From positions 1 through 16,601 of the forward strand of contig DAOTTY010000067.1 in assembly GCA_034437575.1 (NCBI GenBank): a stretch of 16,601 nt of DNA, written 5' to 3'. Within the stretch, counting starts at the first letter, position 1, and every line of letters begins with the position of its first letter. Position numbers and translations under genes: made by a program. This document shows positions 1 to 7,016 of the stretch, in pieces. This DNA is from DAOTTY01 sp034437575 (GTDB lineage: Bacteria > Chloroflexota > Anaerolineae > Aggregatilineales > Phototrophicaceae). The notes under the pieces were generated by a model that was not told where the DNA came from, did not search any database, and saw nothing but the letters and a program-made list of their open reading frames with translations.

Positions 1-72
<72 letters not shown>

Positions 73-82
73 ATATGTGATA

Positions 83-111
83 AATATAGCATTCGCTTAA
101 TACAGCGTCAA
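83..111 (-). promoter_or_regulatory. Sigma-70-type promoter of the initiator tRNA
   Basis: On the minus strand a TTGACG -35 box (106-111) and a TATATT -10 box (83-88) are separated by exactly 17 bases. Both are close to consensus. The predicted start lies only a few bases before the tRNA 5' end at 72, as expected for a tRNA with a very short leader. Confidence 0.8.
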
Positions 112-220
112 GGGCAGCATCGTTAAAACTGCACAAGAATCGTGAAATTTGTCACAACAGCTTGCCACCTCAGCTTATAGTGAGTATCGCTACTTGGCTG
201 TACCGGGGCACCCCCCACTC

Positions 221-229
221 TGTTATGAT
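221..229 (+). promoter_or_regulatory. Probable extended -10 promoter of uvrB
   Basis: The element TGT-TATGAT has the TG extension one base before a near-consensus -10 hexamer (224-229). It lies about 40 bases before the uvrB start. No convincing -35 box is found at 16-18 bases, which extended -10 promoters can tolerate. I found no obvious LexA-type palindrome in 73-268. Apart from the two promoters, this 196-base gap holds nothing else I can name. Confidence 0.5.
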
Positions 230-268
230 ACATCCGTTCTAAGTCACTAAGAGCGCAAAGGAGCCTCC

Positions 269-2287
269 ATGCCCCCCTTTCAGGTTGTCAGCGACTTCAG
301 CCCCACCGGCGACCAGCCCCGCGCCATTGGCGAACTCACCGAGGGCCTGCACGACGGCAAGCGCTTCCAAACGCTGCTTGGTGCCACCGGCACCGGCAAA
401 ACGTTCACCGTCGCCCATGTGATTCAAGAGGTGCAGCGCCCCACATTGGTGCTGGCCCATAACAAAACGCTCGCCGCCCAACTTTACGCAGAGTTCAAAG
501 AGTTTTTCCCTAACAACGGGGTGGAGTACTTCGTTAGCTATTACGATTACTACCAGCCAGAAGCCTACGTGCCGCGCTATGACCTGCACATCGAAAAGCA
601 AACGGACATCAACGAGCGCATTGAGCGGCTGCGGCTGGCGTCAACAGCATCACTGCTCAGCCGCCGGGATGTGCTGATTGTCGCGTCAGTGAGTTGTATT
701 TACGGTATTGGCGACCCCAACGCCTGGAAAAAAGCCACTATCGAACTGCCCATCGGTAAAGAAATCCGCCGCGACCACATCTTGCGGAAGCTGGTTCACC
801 TGCAATACACCCGCAACGACATGGACTTAGGGCGCGGCACCTTTCGGGCACGCGGGGATGTGCTGGAAGTTTACCCGGCGTATGGCGAAACGGCCTACCG
901 CATCGAACTGTTCGGGGACGAAATCGAGCGTATGACCGAGTTCGACCCGGTCACAGGTGAAATCCTGGCTGTTCACCAGGAAGTAACGATCTTCCCCGCC
1001 AAGCAGTTCATTGCGGATAAAGACCGCATGAAGCAGGCCATGACCGACATCGACAAAGAGCTAGAGGAACAACTTAAAATCCTCAAGGCAGAGGGCAAAT
1101 TGGTCGAAGCGCAGCGCCTGGAACAGCGCGTGAACTATGACCTGGAGATGATGCGCGAAGTGGGCTACGTCAGCGGGATTGAGAATTACTCCCGGCACAT
1201 GGACCAGCGCCCCCCCGGCAGCCCCCCCTGGACGCTGCTGGACTACTTCCCGGATGACTTTATGCTGGTAATTGACGAGAGCCACATGACGGTGCCGCAG
1301 GTTCGCGCCATGTTCAAAGGCGACCGCCAGCGCAAACAAACCCTGGTCGATTACGGCTTCCGCCTGCCCAGTGCGCTGGATAACCGCCCGCTCAACTTCG
1401 ATGAGTTCCTCACGCGCACCCACCAAACGCTGTATGTATCGGCAACGCCAGGGCCATACGAAAAAGAAGTGCAGGAAAAAGTCGTGCAGCAGATCATCCG
1501 GCCAACGGGCATTATCGACCCTCAAGTCGTTGTGCGCCCGGTTGAAGGGCAGGTAGACGACCTGGTGCAAGAGGTGGCCCTGCGCGTGAAGAACAACCAG
1601 CGCGTGCTGATTACCACGCTCACCCAGCGCATGTCGGAGGAACTCTCCGGCTATTTGAATGAGTTGGGCATCCGGGCGCAGTATCTCCACTCAGAAATCG
1701 ACACCTTGCAGCGCATTGAAATCCTGCGCGACTTACGAACCGGCGTGTATGACGCGCTAGTGGGCATCAACCTGCTGCGTGAGGGCTTAGACTTACCCGA
1801 AGTGTCGCTGGTGGCCATCCTGGATGCAGACAAAGAAGGCTTCCTGCGCAGTGCATCCGCGCTGATTCAGACAATAGGCCGCGCCGCCCGCCACATTGAG
1901 GGCAAGGTGATTATGTACGCGGACAACGTGACGCCATCCATGAAGAACGCCATTGAAGAAACAGACCGCCGCCGCAGCATCCAGCAAGCCTACAACGAGG
2001 AACACGGCATCGTGCCGAAGGCCATCGTCAAGCAGGTAAAAGACCTCAACGACCGTGTAAAAGCTATGATGGGCGACGACGCGCTCAAGGAAGTGCCAGC
2101 GGCGGCAGGTGACGCCCCCTCACCGGAACAGTTGAGCAAGAAAGACCTCGACAAGATGATCCGCGACTTACAGGACGAAATGAAGCTCGCCGCTCAATCA
2201 ATGGCGTTCGAGAAGGCCGCCCAACTGCGCGACCAGATCATTGAACTACGCGCCATCATGACGGAAAAGCAGGTCGAGGTAGGTTAG
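269..2287 (+). CDS. uvrB: Excinuclease ABC subunit B (UvrB)
   Basis: UvrB is the damage-verifying helicase-like subunit of cytoplasmic nucleotide excision repair. It is loaded by UvrA and recruits UvrC. The 672-residue length is normal for the family. The Walker A motif GATGTGKT is at 38-45, and the damage-probing beta-hairpin region with YYDYYQPEAYVP at 91-102. The Walker B-type DESH is at 336-339, NLLREGLDLPEV at 501-512 and helicase motif VI QTIGRAARH at 534-542. A C-terminal UVR domain (about 628-663) is the UvrC contact. The ATG start follows AAAGGAG (257-263) at 5 bases. No uvrA or uvrC is in view, so the gene appears to stand alone next to the tRNA. Every signature motif expected in UvrB is present and the frame is intact. 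Confidence 0.98.
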   Translation: MPPFQVVSDFSPTGDQPRAIGELTEGLHDGKRFQTLLGATGTGKTFTVAHVIQEVQRPTLVLAHNKTLAAQLYAEFKEFFPNNGVEYFVSYYDYYQPEAYVPRYDLHIEKQTDINERIERLRLASTASLLSRRDVLIVASVSCIYGIGDPNAWKKATIELPIGKEIRRDHILRKLVHLQYTRNDMDLGRGTFRARGDVLEVYPAYGETAYRIELFGDEIERMTEFDPVTGEILAVHQEVTIFPAKQFIADKDRMKQAMTDIDKELEEQLKILKAEGKLVEAQRLEQRVNYDLEMMREVGYVSGIENYSRHMDQRPPGSPPWTLLDYFPDDFMLVIDESHMTVPQVRAMFKGDRQRKQTLVDYGFRLPSALDNRPLNFDEFLTRTHQTLYVSATPGPYEKEVQEKVVQQIIRPTGIIDPQVVVRPVEGQVDDLVQEVALRVKNNQRVLITTLTQRMSEELSGYLNELGIRAQYLHSEIDTLQRIEILRDLRTGVYDALVGINLLREGLDLPEVSLVAILDADKEGFLRSASALIQTIGRAARHIEGKVIMYADNVTPSMKNAIEETDRRRSIQQAYNEEHGIVPKAIVKQVKDLNDRVKAMMGDDALKEVPAAAGDAPSPEQLSKKDLDKMIRDLQDEMKLAAQSMAFEKAAQLRDQIIELRAIMTEKQVEVG

Positions 2288-2326
2288 GGGGTAGCACCAC
2301 AGGCTAGCGTGGACTCGCAATTTGCT

Positions 2327-2364
2327 GGCCCTTACCCCCTCTGTTCCCCCGAAGGGTGAGGGCT
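2327..2364 (+). terminator. Hairpin after uvrB, possible terminator without a U tract
   Basis: An 11-bp stem (2327-2337 with 2354-2364, including two G·U pairs) encloses a 16-base loop 40 bases after the uvrB stop. A second, mutually exclusive inverted repeat joins 2286-2293 to 2333-2340 (8 bp, perfect). No run of T follows, so this is either a weak or factor-dependent terminator or a 3'-end stabilising structure. Confidence 0.4.
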
Positions 2365-2482
2365 GAAGCTGGTCTGTACTCGTACCCGTTGGGGGCTTAC
2401 AGCAAGTTAACCGCCTGTGATGGTATTCCCATTGGAGGGCGGGTACACTTTCGCCCTGTGTATGAAATCAGTGGGGATCAAC

Positions 2483-3787
2483 ATGGCACAAGCAACAACC
2501 AATCAACAGCAGCTCAAACGCGAACTGGGCGTTTTCGGCGCAACCATGATGGGCCTCGGCTCCATCGTCGGAACGGGCGTTTTCGTCAGTATTGCCATTG
2601 CCACCAACGCCACAGGCGCGTCTGTGGTCATTGCCGTGTTCCTGGCTGCCCTCGTTGCCACGGCCAACGGCCTTAGCAGCGCCCAACTCGCGGCCAATCA
2701 CCCGGTCAGCGGCGGCACCTACGAATACGGCTATCGCTACCTGAACCCCTGGCTGGGCTTCGCCGCTGGCTGGATGTTCCTGCTAGCCAAGAGTGCATCC
2801 GCAGCAACGGCAGCCCTGGGCTTTAGCGGCTACTTGCTCAACGCGGTGGGCAGCAGCAACGGTGCCATTGCCACGCCGATGGCCTTCGTCACAGTGGTGA
2901 TTATGACCGCATTGGTGCTAGGCGGCATCCGGCGCAGCAACGCGGTGAATATCACGGTTGTGTCTATCACGATAGGTACGCTGGCGCTTTTTGTGTTTGG
3001 CGGCCTGCCCACTGCCACCGCGAACGCGGCCAACAACTTCACTAACTTCTTCGTAGATGGCCCACTGGGGCTGCTGCAAGCCACAGCATTGATGTTCGTG
3101 GCCTACACCGGCTACGGGCGCATTGCCACGCTGGGCGAAGAAGTCCGTGAACCACGCACAACCATTCCGCGTGCGATTATTACGACGCTAGGCTTTACGA
3201 TGGTGCTGTATCTCTCGGTTGCGCTGGTGGCGATTGCTGCTGTGGGCGCGGTGACCTTTGCTGCGACCACTGAGGGCGCAGCCGCACCGCTGGAAATTGT
3301 CGCGCAGTCGTTTGCGATTCCCGGCTCCGGGATTATCCTGGCGGTGGGTGCGGTAACAGCCATGCTGGGCGTGCTGCTCAACCTGATTTTGGGCCTGTCG
3401 CGGGTGTTACTCGCCATGGGCCGCCGGGGCGACATGCCCGCTGCCACTGCCCGGCTCAACGCCGCCGAGACAACCCCAACCGTTGCCGTGATTGTGATGG
3501 GCGGCGTTATTGCGTTGATTACACTGGTGGGCGATGTGCGGGTTGCGTGGGGCTTTAGTGCCGTCAACGTGCTGCTGTACTACTCACTGACCAACCTGAG
3601 CGCGTTACAACTCACTGACGATGAGCGGCTGTTCCCGCGCTGGATTTCGGTAGCCGGGTTAATCGCGTGCTTTTCGCTGGCGTTTTTCATCCGTGACGTG
3701 TGGATTTATGTGGTGGCGTTCGGGTTACTGGCGCTTGGCCTGGTGTGGAAGGGGTTTACAAACCGCAGCGTGGAACAGTCTGTGTAG
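2483..3787 (+). CDS. APC-superfamily amino acid permease
   Basis: This is a polytopic inner-membrane transporter of the amino acid-polyamine-organocation superfamily, using proton or sodium coupling or exchange. The substrate cannot be read from sequence. It has 434 residues, usual for the family, and about 11-12 hydrophobic segments. The unwound TM1 signature GSIVGTGVF lies near residues 26-34. The cytoplasmic loop after TM6 carries GEEVREPRTTIPRAI (about 218-232), a well-conserved APC motif. I chose the ATG at 2483 because GGGGA (2473-2477) precedes it by 5 bases and the family's N-terminal helix (ELGVFGA) follows at once. The frame is open back to a GTG at 2417, with another ATG at 2462, but neither has a good ribosome site. 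The gene stands alone, about 195 bases after uvrB. Confidence 0.9.
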   Translation: MAQATTNQQQLKRELGVFGATMMGLGSIVGTGVFVSIAIATNATGASVVIAVFLAALVATANGLSSAQLAANHPVSGGTYEYGYRYLNPWLGFAAGWMFLLAKSASAATAALGFSGYLLNAVGSSNGAIATPMAFVTVVIMTALVLGGIRRSNAVNITVVSITIGTLALFVFGGLPTATANAANNFTNFFVDGPLGLLQATALMFVAYTGYGRIATLGEEVREPRTTIPRAIITTLGFTMVLYLSVALVAIAAVGAVTFAATTEGAAAPLEIVAQSFAIPGSGIILAVGAVTAMLGVLLNLILGLSRVLLAMGRRGDMPAATARLNAAETTPTVAVIVMGGVIALITLVGDVRVAWGFSAVNVLLYYSLTNLSALQLTDDERLFPRWISVAGLIACFSLAFFIRDVWIYVVAFGLLALGLVWKGFTNRSVEQSV

Positions 3788-3802
3788 CTGAAAGGGATAA
3801 AC

Positions 3803-3834
3803 GTTGGGGCGCGGTATTGAAACCGTACCCCAAC
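3803..3834 (+). terminator. Hairpin in the convergent gap after the permease
   Basis: GTTGGGG (3803-3809) pairs perfectly with CCCCAAC (3828-3834), and an inner CGGT/ACCG stem (3812-3815 with 3822-3825) extends the arm. It lies 16 bases after the permease stop and between convergent genes, so it can serve transcription from both sides. On the minus strand it is followed by a T-containing stretch (GTTTATCCCTTTC). Neither side has a long T run. Confidence 0.55.
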
Positions 3835-3842
3835 TGCTCCCG

Positions 3843-3890
3843 TTGAACGCGGCCTGACCTGACCAAAGGTGACCTCGTTCAAGTAGAACG
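3843..3890. terminator. Second hairpin in the convergent gap
   Basis: TTGAACG (3843-3849) pairs with CGTTCAA (3876-3882), with a possible inner ACCT/AGGT stem. A competing small hairpin pairs CGTTC (3876-3880) with GAACG (3886-3890). It lies immediately after the stop of the minus-strand gene ending at 3904. It is probably part of a bidirectional termination region, although no strong U tract is present. Confidence 0.4.
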
Positions 3891-3903
3891 CAAATTTAGG
3901 GTG

Positions 3904-4269
3904 TTATGCGTGAATCCGCTCAAACAAAACCTGGCGGACGTGACCATTACCCATGCGGGCAATCCCACTAAAAGCCGCCTTGCCAACCCGCTCCAGTTCA
4001 ATCGACCAGTGATGGCCCATCGTGGCACCCAGGCAACTGCTGCACCAGGATGTCATCTCCTGTGCGTTCAGGGACAGACCCGCGTCTGCAACGTGCCAGT
4101 AGCCGTGCCACTTCGCGTTGCCGCTGTAAGCGTCACGCACCTCCGCATTGAAGACCCCGGCCAGCTTGAAATCGTAGGTGCCTGCCCCGGTGATGTCGTT
4201 TTCCTGATCCAGAAAAGACAGCTTCCAGGTGCCGGGTAAGATGTTTTCGAGGGGCTGAAGTGCAGTCAT
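3904..4269 (-). CDS. Small beta-rich protein of unknown function with a CxxC motif
   Basis: This gene encodes 121 residues with no signal peptide or membrane segment. The opening LPGTWKLS followed by alternating hydrophobic/polar stretches (GTYDF, AKWHGYWHV, HHWSIEL) suggests a small beta-barrel or lipocalin-like fold. That is an inference from pattern only. CSSC (76-79) could bind metal or form a redox pair, and several His and Trp residues cluster nearby. The frame is open upstream to 4428, but I chose the ATG at 4269 because the upstream part is compositionally different and runs into the aminopeptidase end. The ribosome site is weak (GGAT only). It follows the M29 aminopeptidase gene on the same strand with a 118-base gap. 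I do not recognise the family. Confidence 0.6.
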   Translation of the reverse strand: MTALQPLENILPGTWKLSFLDQENDITGAGTYDFKLAGVFNAEVRDAYSGNAKWHGYWHVADAGLSLNAQEMTSWCSSCLGATMGHHWSIELERVGKAAFSGIARMGNGHVRQVLFERIHA

Positions 4270-4340
4270 GAGTGTTACCGATCCAACTAAGTTAAGGTGA
4301 GCAATACAGTCCCTATCTAACCACATCCATGCCATATGAT

Positions 4341-4376
4341 GAAGGGAACTATGCGTAAAAAAACGCGGCTCCCTTC
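4341..4376 (-). other. Stem-loop after the M29 aminopeptidase gene
   Basis: GAAGGGA (4341-4347) pairs with TCCCTTC (4370-4376), and GCGT (4353-4356) pairs with ACGC (4363-4366) around a six-base homopolymer loop. On the minus-strand transcript the loop is all U. The stem ends just before the aminopeptidase stop region (4388). Because the T run is in the loop and not after the stem, it is not a classical intrinsic terminator. It may instead be a 3'-end or processing structure. Confidence 0.4.
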
Positions 4377-4387
4377 TGTGAAAAACG

Positions 4388-5500
4388 TTAGACCACGAAC
4401 GCCCCATCCTTGTAAAACAGGTCGCCATCTACGTGAATTTCGCTGCCGTCGCGCATATCACAGATCATATCCCAGTGAACTGCGCTGTCGTTGACGCCGC
4501 CCGTTTCCTTGTAGCTGCGCCCAATCGCAGTGTGAATGGTGCCGCCGATCTTCTCGTCAAACAGGATGTTACCCGTAAACTGCTGAATGCCAAAGTTGGT
4601 GCCAATGGCAAACTCACCCAGGTAGCGGGCACCCTCATCCGTGTTGAGGACTTCTAGCAGCGCGTCCTCGTTTTCCTCAGCGGTGGCTTTGTCAACGCGG
4701 CCATCCACAAATTGCAGTTCAATCCCCTTGATAGCCCGCCCACTGACGATAGTCGGGTAGCTGTAGCGCACCCACCCATTCACTGACTGTTCCACTGGCC
4801 CGGTGAAGATTTCGCCGCTGGGCATATTGGCATGGCCGTCGCTGTTGATAAACGTGCGCCCGGCCACACTCAGCTTGAGGTCGATATTCGGCCCCTTGAG
4901 CGCGAACTCGGTTTTGCCCTTCAGCCAGTCGATCTTTTCCTGCTGCATGGCGGATAGCTCGTTCCAATTGGCCACCGGGTTCTCCTGATCGCAAAAAGTC
5001 GCCCCATAGAAGAAGTCGGCAAACTCCTCCAGGCTCATATTCGCTTCCTGGGCGCTGGCCTCTGTGGGGAACCATGTGCCCACCCAGCGCATGTTGCCCT
5101 CGGCGGCGCGGTCCAGGCGGGTATCTAGCCAGGGGCGTTGGGCCTTACTGAACTGCTGCACGCGCCTGGGCGGGATGTTGGTCATGGCGCGGGTGTTTTG
5201 CATGGTGCCCGTCTTGCCCACCCGGATGTATACGTCGGCTTCCTCATAGTAGCGCGTCATAGCCGGGTCCAGCCATTCAAGCTGGTCGTCATTGCCTTCG
5301 CGCAGCAGGTCACGGAACATGCGCTCATCCGAGATGTAAACCGACGGATGCCCACCTGCTGCAATCACCTTTGCGTACACCTCACGCAGCGCGGGCAGCG
5401 TCACCACATCCCCCAAAATGCCCACCCACTGGCCGGGCTGCACCTCTGTAGAATAGTTCACCAGGATGTCAGCAAGGCGCGTTAAACGAACATCAGTCAT
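4388..5500 (-). CDS. M29-family aminopeptidase (AmpS/PepS type)
   Basis: This is a cytoplasmic metallo-aminopeptidase that removes N-terminal residues from peptides using two divalent metal ions. The 370 residues are close to the usual ~410, slightly short. The C-terminal half carries the family's conserved blocks: NMPSGEIFTGP with Glu230, LGEFAIGTN with Glu296, EKIGGTIHTAIG with His323, Tyr330, and AVHWDMICDMR with His342 and Asp344. These are the candidate metal and catalytic residues. The ATG at 5500 is preferred over a TTG at 5503 because AAGGA lies 8 bases upstream. Its start shares one base with the stop of the upstream membrane-protein gene (TGATG), implying translational coupling. The family is clear; substrate preference is not. 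Confidence 0.92.
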   Translation of the reverse strand: MTDVRLTRLADILVNYSTEVQPGQWVGILGDVVTLPALREVYAKVIAAGGHPSVYISDERMFRDLLREGNDDQLEWLDPAMTRYYEEADVYIRVGKTGTMQNTRAMTNIPPRRVQQFSKAQRPWLDTRLDRAAEGNMRWVGTWFPTEASAQEANMSLEEFADFFYGATFCDQENPVANWNELSAMQQEKIDWLKGKTEFALKGPNIDLKLSVAGRTFINSDGHANMPSGEIFTGPVEQSVNGWVRYSYPTIVSGRAIKGIELQFVDGRVDKATAEENEDALLEVLNTDEGARYLGEFAIGTNFGIQQFTGNILFDEKIGGTIHTAIGRSYKETGGVNDSAVHWDMICDMRDGSEIHVDGDLFYKDGAFVV

Positions 5501-6372
5501 CAAAAAATTCCTTGACTACGAACAGTAATGATAAAGTAGCACCAATATGCACACCACACAATGAACACCTCGCGGCGGTATTTGCAGCCCACAAACGCGA
5601 AAATCGCGGTGATGCTGTAGGTGGCAAAGTACGGTGTAAGGAACGGCGTGGCTGCCGCTGCCAAAAACACGTCTTCAGAGTGGTAAGCACGGTAAAGCAA
5701 GTACACCCCCAGCGGCACAAACCAGGGGAACGGCGCAAAGTTCCACGCTGCGACGGTATCTGGCAGGCCAGCGCCTGTAAACCACAATCCCCACACCACC
5801 AACGAGAGCAGCCCAATCACCACAGATGGCACGAACATCCACAGGCTAAAGCGCTGCTGCTTCCACCAGATAAGCGCAATCGCCCCAATGGTGTGCGGCT
5901 TGATAGCCAACAGCGGCAGGCCCCACATCGGCGGCAGCAGCAGGGCCAGCATGGGTATCCAATCAACGTTGCTCGTCCGCAGCAGGTCAATAAACGGCAG
6001 CGACGTGACCGTTAGCAGCAGGGTTTGCCAGTTGCCGCCATACCGCCGGATCACGAGCGTTATCACAACCAGGGTGATCGTGATATTGACAGCCGCGCCG
6101 ACGTTCCCTGGCAGCACAAAAGCATGGGGAACGAGCAGCAGCACCCAGGGCGGGTTGGTAAACGTGTCGATCACAAAGGGATTCAGCGGGTTTGCGGCAG
6201 CCTGGACGTAGGTGTACTTCCAGTCGATGCCCCATTGCAAGCCCTGCGCGTATACCCGGCTGAGGCCGTAGGTCATCCCGACCAGGGCCAGTGCAATCAC
6301 AGCGTAGAGAAATAGATTGCGCGGGGTGAGGTGCTGGCGACGGAAGCGGGTCATTCGGGCCGGGGCAGTCAT
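5500..6372 (-). CDS. Polytopic membrane protein, GT87-like (DUF2029-type)
   Basis: This is an integral membrane protein of about 290 residues with roughly eight or nine hydrophobic segments. The first loop after TM1 has an acidic/aromatic stretch (WGIDWKYTYVQAA), then NPLNPF and NPPWVLLLVPHAF. A later loop has AIKPHTIGAIALIWWKQQR. Membrane glycosyltransferases of the GT-C fold, family GT87, show a similar order: a D-containing first loop, PPW/PP before a membrane segment, and a KP motif. Catalysis of sugar transfer from a polyprenyl-phosphate donor is inferred, not shown. The protein is shorter than typical GT87 (~400), so it may be reduced. I chose the ATG at 6372; a GTG at 6405 lies in the loop of a strong hairpin and is unlikely. 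It is coupled by TGATG to the M29 aminopeptidase. Confidence 0.7.
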   Translation of the reverse strand: MTAPARMTRFRRQHLTPRNLFLYAVIALALVGMTYGLSRVYAQGLQWGIDWKYTYVQAAANPLNPFVIDTFTNPPWVLLLVPHAFVLPGNVGAAVNITITLVVITLVIRRYGGNWQTLLLTVTSLPFIDLLRTSNVDWIPMLALLLPPMWGLPLLAIKPHTIGAIALIWWKQQRFSLWMFVPSVVIGLLSLVVWGLWFTGAGLPDTVAAWNFAPFPWFVPLGVYLLYRAYHSEDVFLAAAATPFLTPYFATYSITAIFAFVGCKYRREVFIVWCAYWCYFIITVRSQGIF

Positions 6373-6388
6373 GGGCAGGTAACTGGCA

Positions 6389-6418
6389 AACGGGTACAGG
6401 GGCACCCCTGCACCCGTT
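6389..6418 (-). terminator. Strong hairpin after tpx, probable terminator
   Basis: On the minus strand a nearly perfect stem joins the two arms of 6389-6418. It has outer AACGGGT/ACCCGTT, one G·U pair, inner CAGGGG/CCCCTG and a tiny loop. It starts 8 bases after the tpx stop and is followed by only a short T run (GTTTG). It is stable enough to stop or attenuate transcription from tpx into the membrane-protein gene, whose chosen start lies 17 bases beyond. Confidence 0.6.
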
Positions 6419-6426
6419 AAGCCGCC

Positions 6427-6939
6427 TTAGACGAGGCTGCGGGCTGTGTCGAGGATGGCGTCGAAGTTCACTTCATCGCCAATCACCGGCACATATTCGA
6501 CGTACTGAATTGTGTTGGCCTTGTCCAGCACGAACGCGCCGCGCTGCAAAACGCGCCACTCGGTGTCGTGCAGGCCATAGTCATCTGCAAATTGCATGGA
6601 CTTGTGGTCAGACAGGGTTTCGGTGCGGTCTACATCTTTGTTGCCGCACCACCGCTTCTGGGCGAAGGGCAGGTCTGCGCTGACGGTTAGCACCACAATG
6701 TCGTCGCCCAGGCTCGCCGCCGCCTCATTAAAACGGAGCGTCTGCGCGGAGCATACGCCGGTATCAAGGGACGGCACGCAGCTAATAACCTTCACCTTGC
6801 CGTCATAGTCAGCAAGCGTCTTGGTGCTCATGTCAGTGGCGGTCAACGAGAAAGCCGGTGCTTTAGCGCCCACGTCCAGCATATCGCGCTGCACAGGATG
6901 TTCGTTCGGCCCTACCATCATTCCGGGGCGGTCTGCCAT
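6427..6939 (-). CDS. tpx: Thiol peroxidase (Tpx, atypical 2-Cys peroxiredoxin)
   Basis: This cytosolic peroxidase reduces hydrogen peroxide and alkyl hydroperoxides and is recycled by thioredoxin. The 170 residues match the family. The active-site block PSLDTGVCSAQTLRFNEAA contains Thr60 and the peroxidatic Cys63. The Tpx-type resolving cysteine is Cys98 in RWCGN. The downstream EWRVLQRGAFVLD block supplies the conserved Arg region. An additional Cys54 precedes the active site. The ATG at 6939 follows AGAGGAG at about 6 bases, a strong ribosome site. It is transcribed from its own promoter (TATAAT at 6988-6993) and ends in a strong hairpin, so it is probably monocistronic with some read-through. 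I saw no clear OxyR or PerR operator. Confidence 0.96.
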   Translation of the reverse strand: MADRPGMMVGPNEHPVQRDMLDVGAKAPAFSLTATDMSTKTLADYDGKVKVISCVPSLDTGVCSAQTLRFNEAAASLGDDIVVLTVSADLPFAQKRWCGNKDVDRTETLSDHKSMQFADDYGLHDTEWRVLQRGAFVLDKANTIQYVEYVPVIGDEVNFDAILDTARSLV

Positions 6940-6987
6940 GTGTTACTCCTCTTTGTGTGAGTGTTTTTAGTTCCAATTGCCTACCAG

Positions 6988-7016
6988 ATTATAGCGCTAC
7001 CCAACGGATTTTCACA
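6988..7016 (-). promoter_or_regulatory. tpx promoter with consensus TATAAT
   Basis: On the minus strand a perfect TATAAT (6988-6993) lies about 50 bases before the tpx start. The hexamer at 17-base spacing (7011-7016) is poor and overlaps the stop codon of the upstream amidohydrolase gene, so activation or an unusual -35 is possible. No terminator is seen between the amidohydrolase and this promoter. Confidence 0.65.

Noticed and set aside
1061..1690. A 209-codon minus-strand frame inside uvrB
   Set aside because: It lies entirely antisense to an intact uvrB with all motifs, and its His/Leu/Val-rich product has no recognisable feature.
4341..4376. Intrinsic terminator after the aminopeptidase gene
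   Set aside because: The U run lies in the loop of the hairpin and not after it, so I list it only as a stem-loop.
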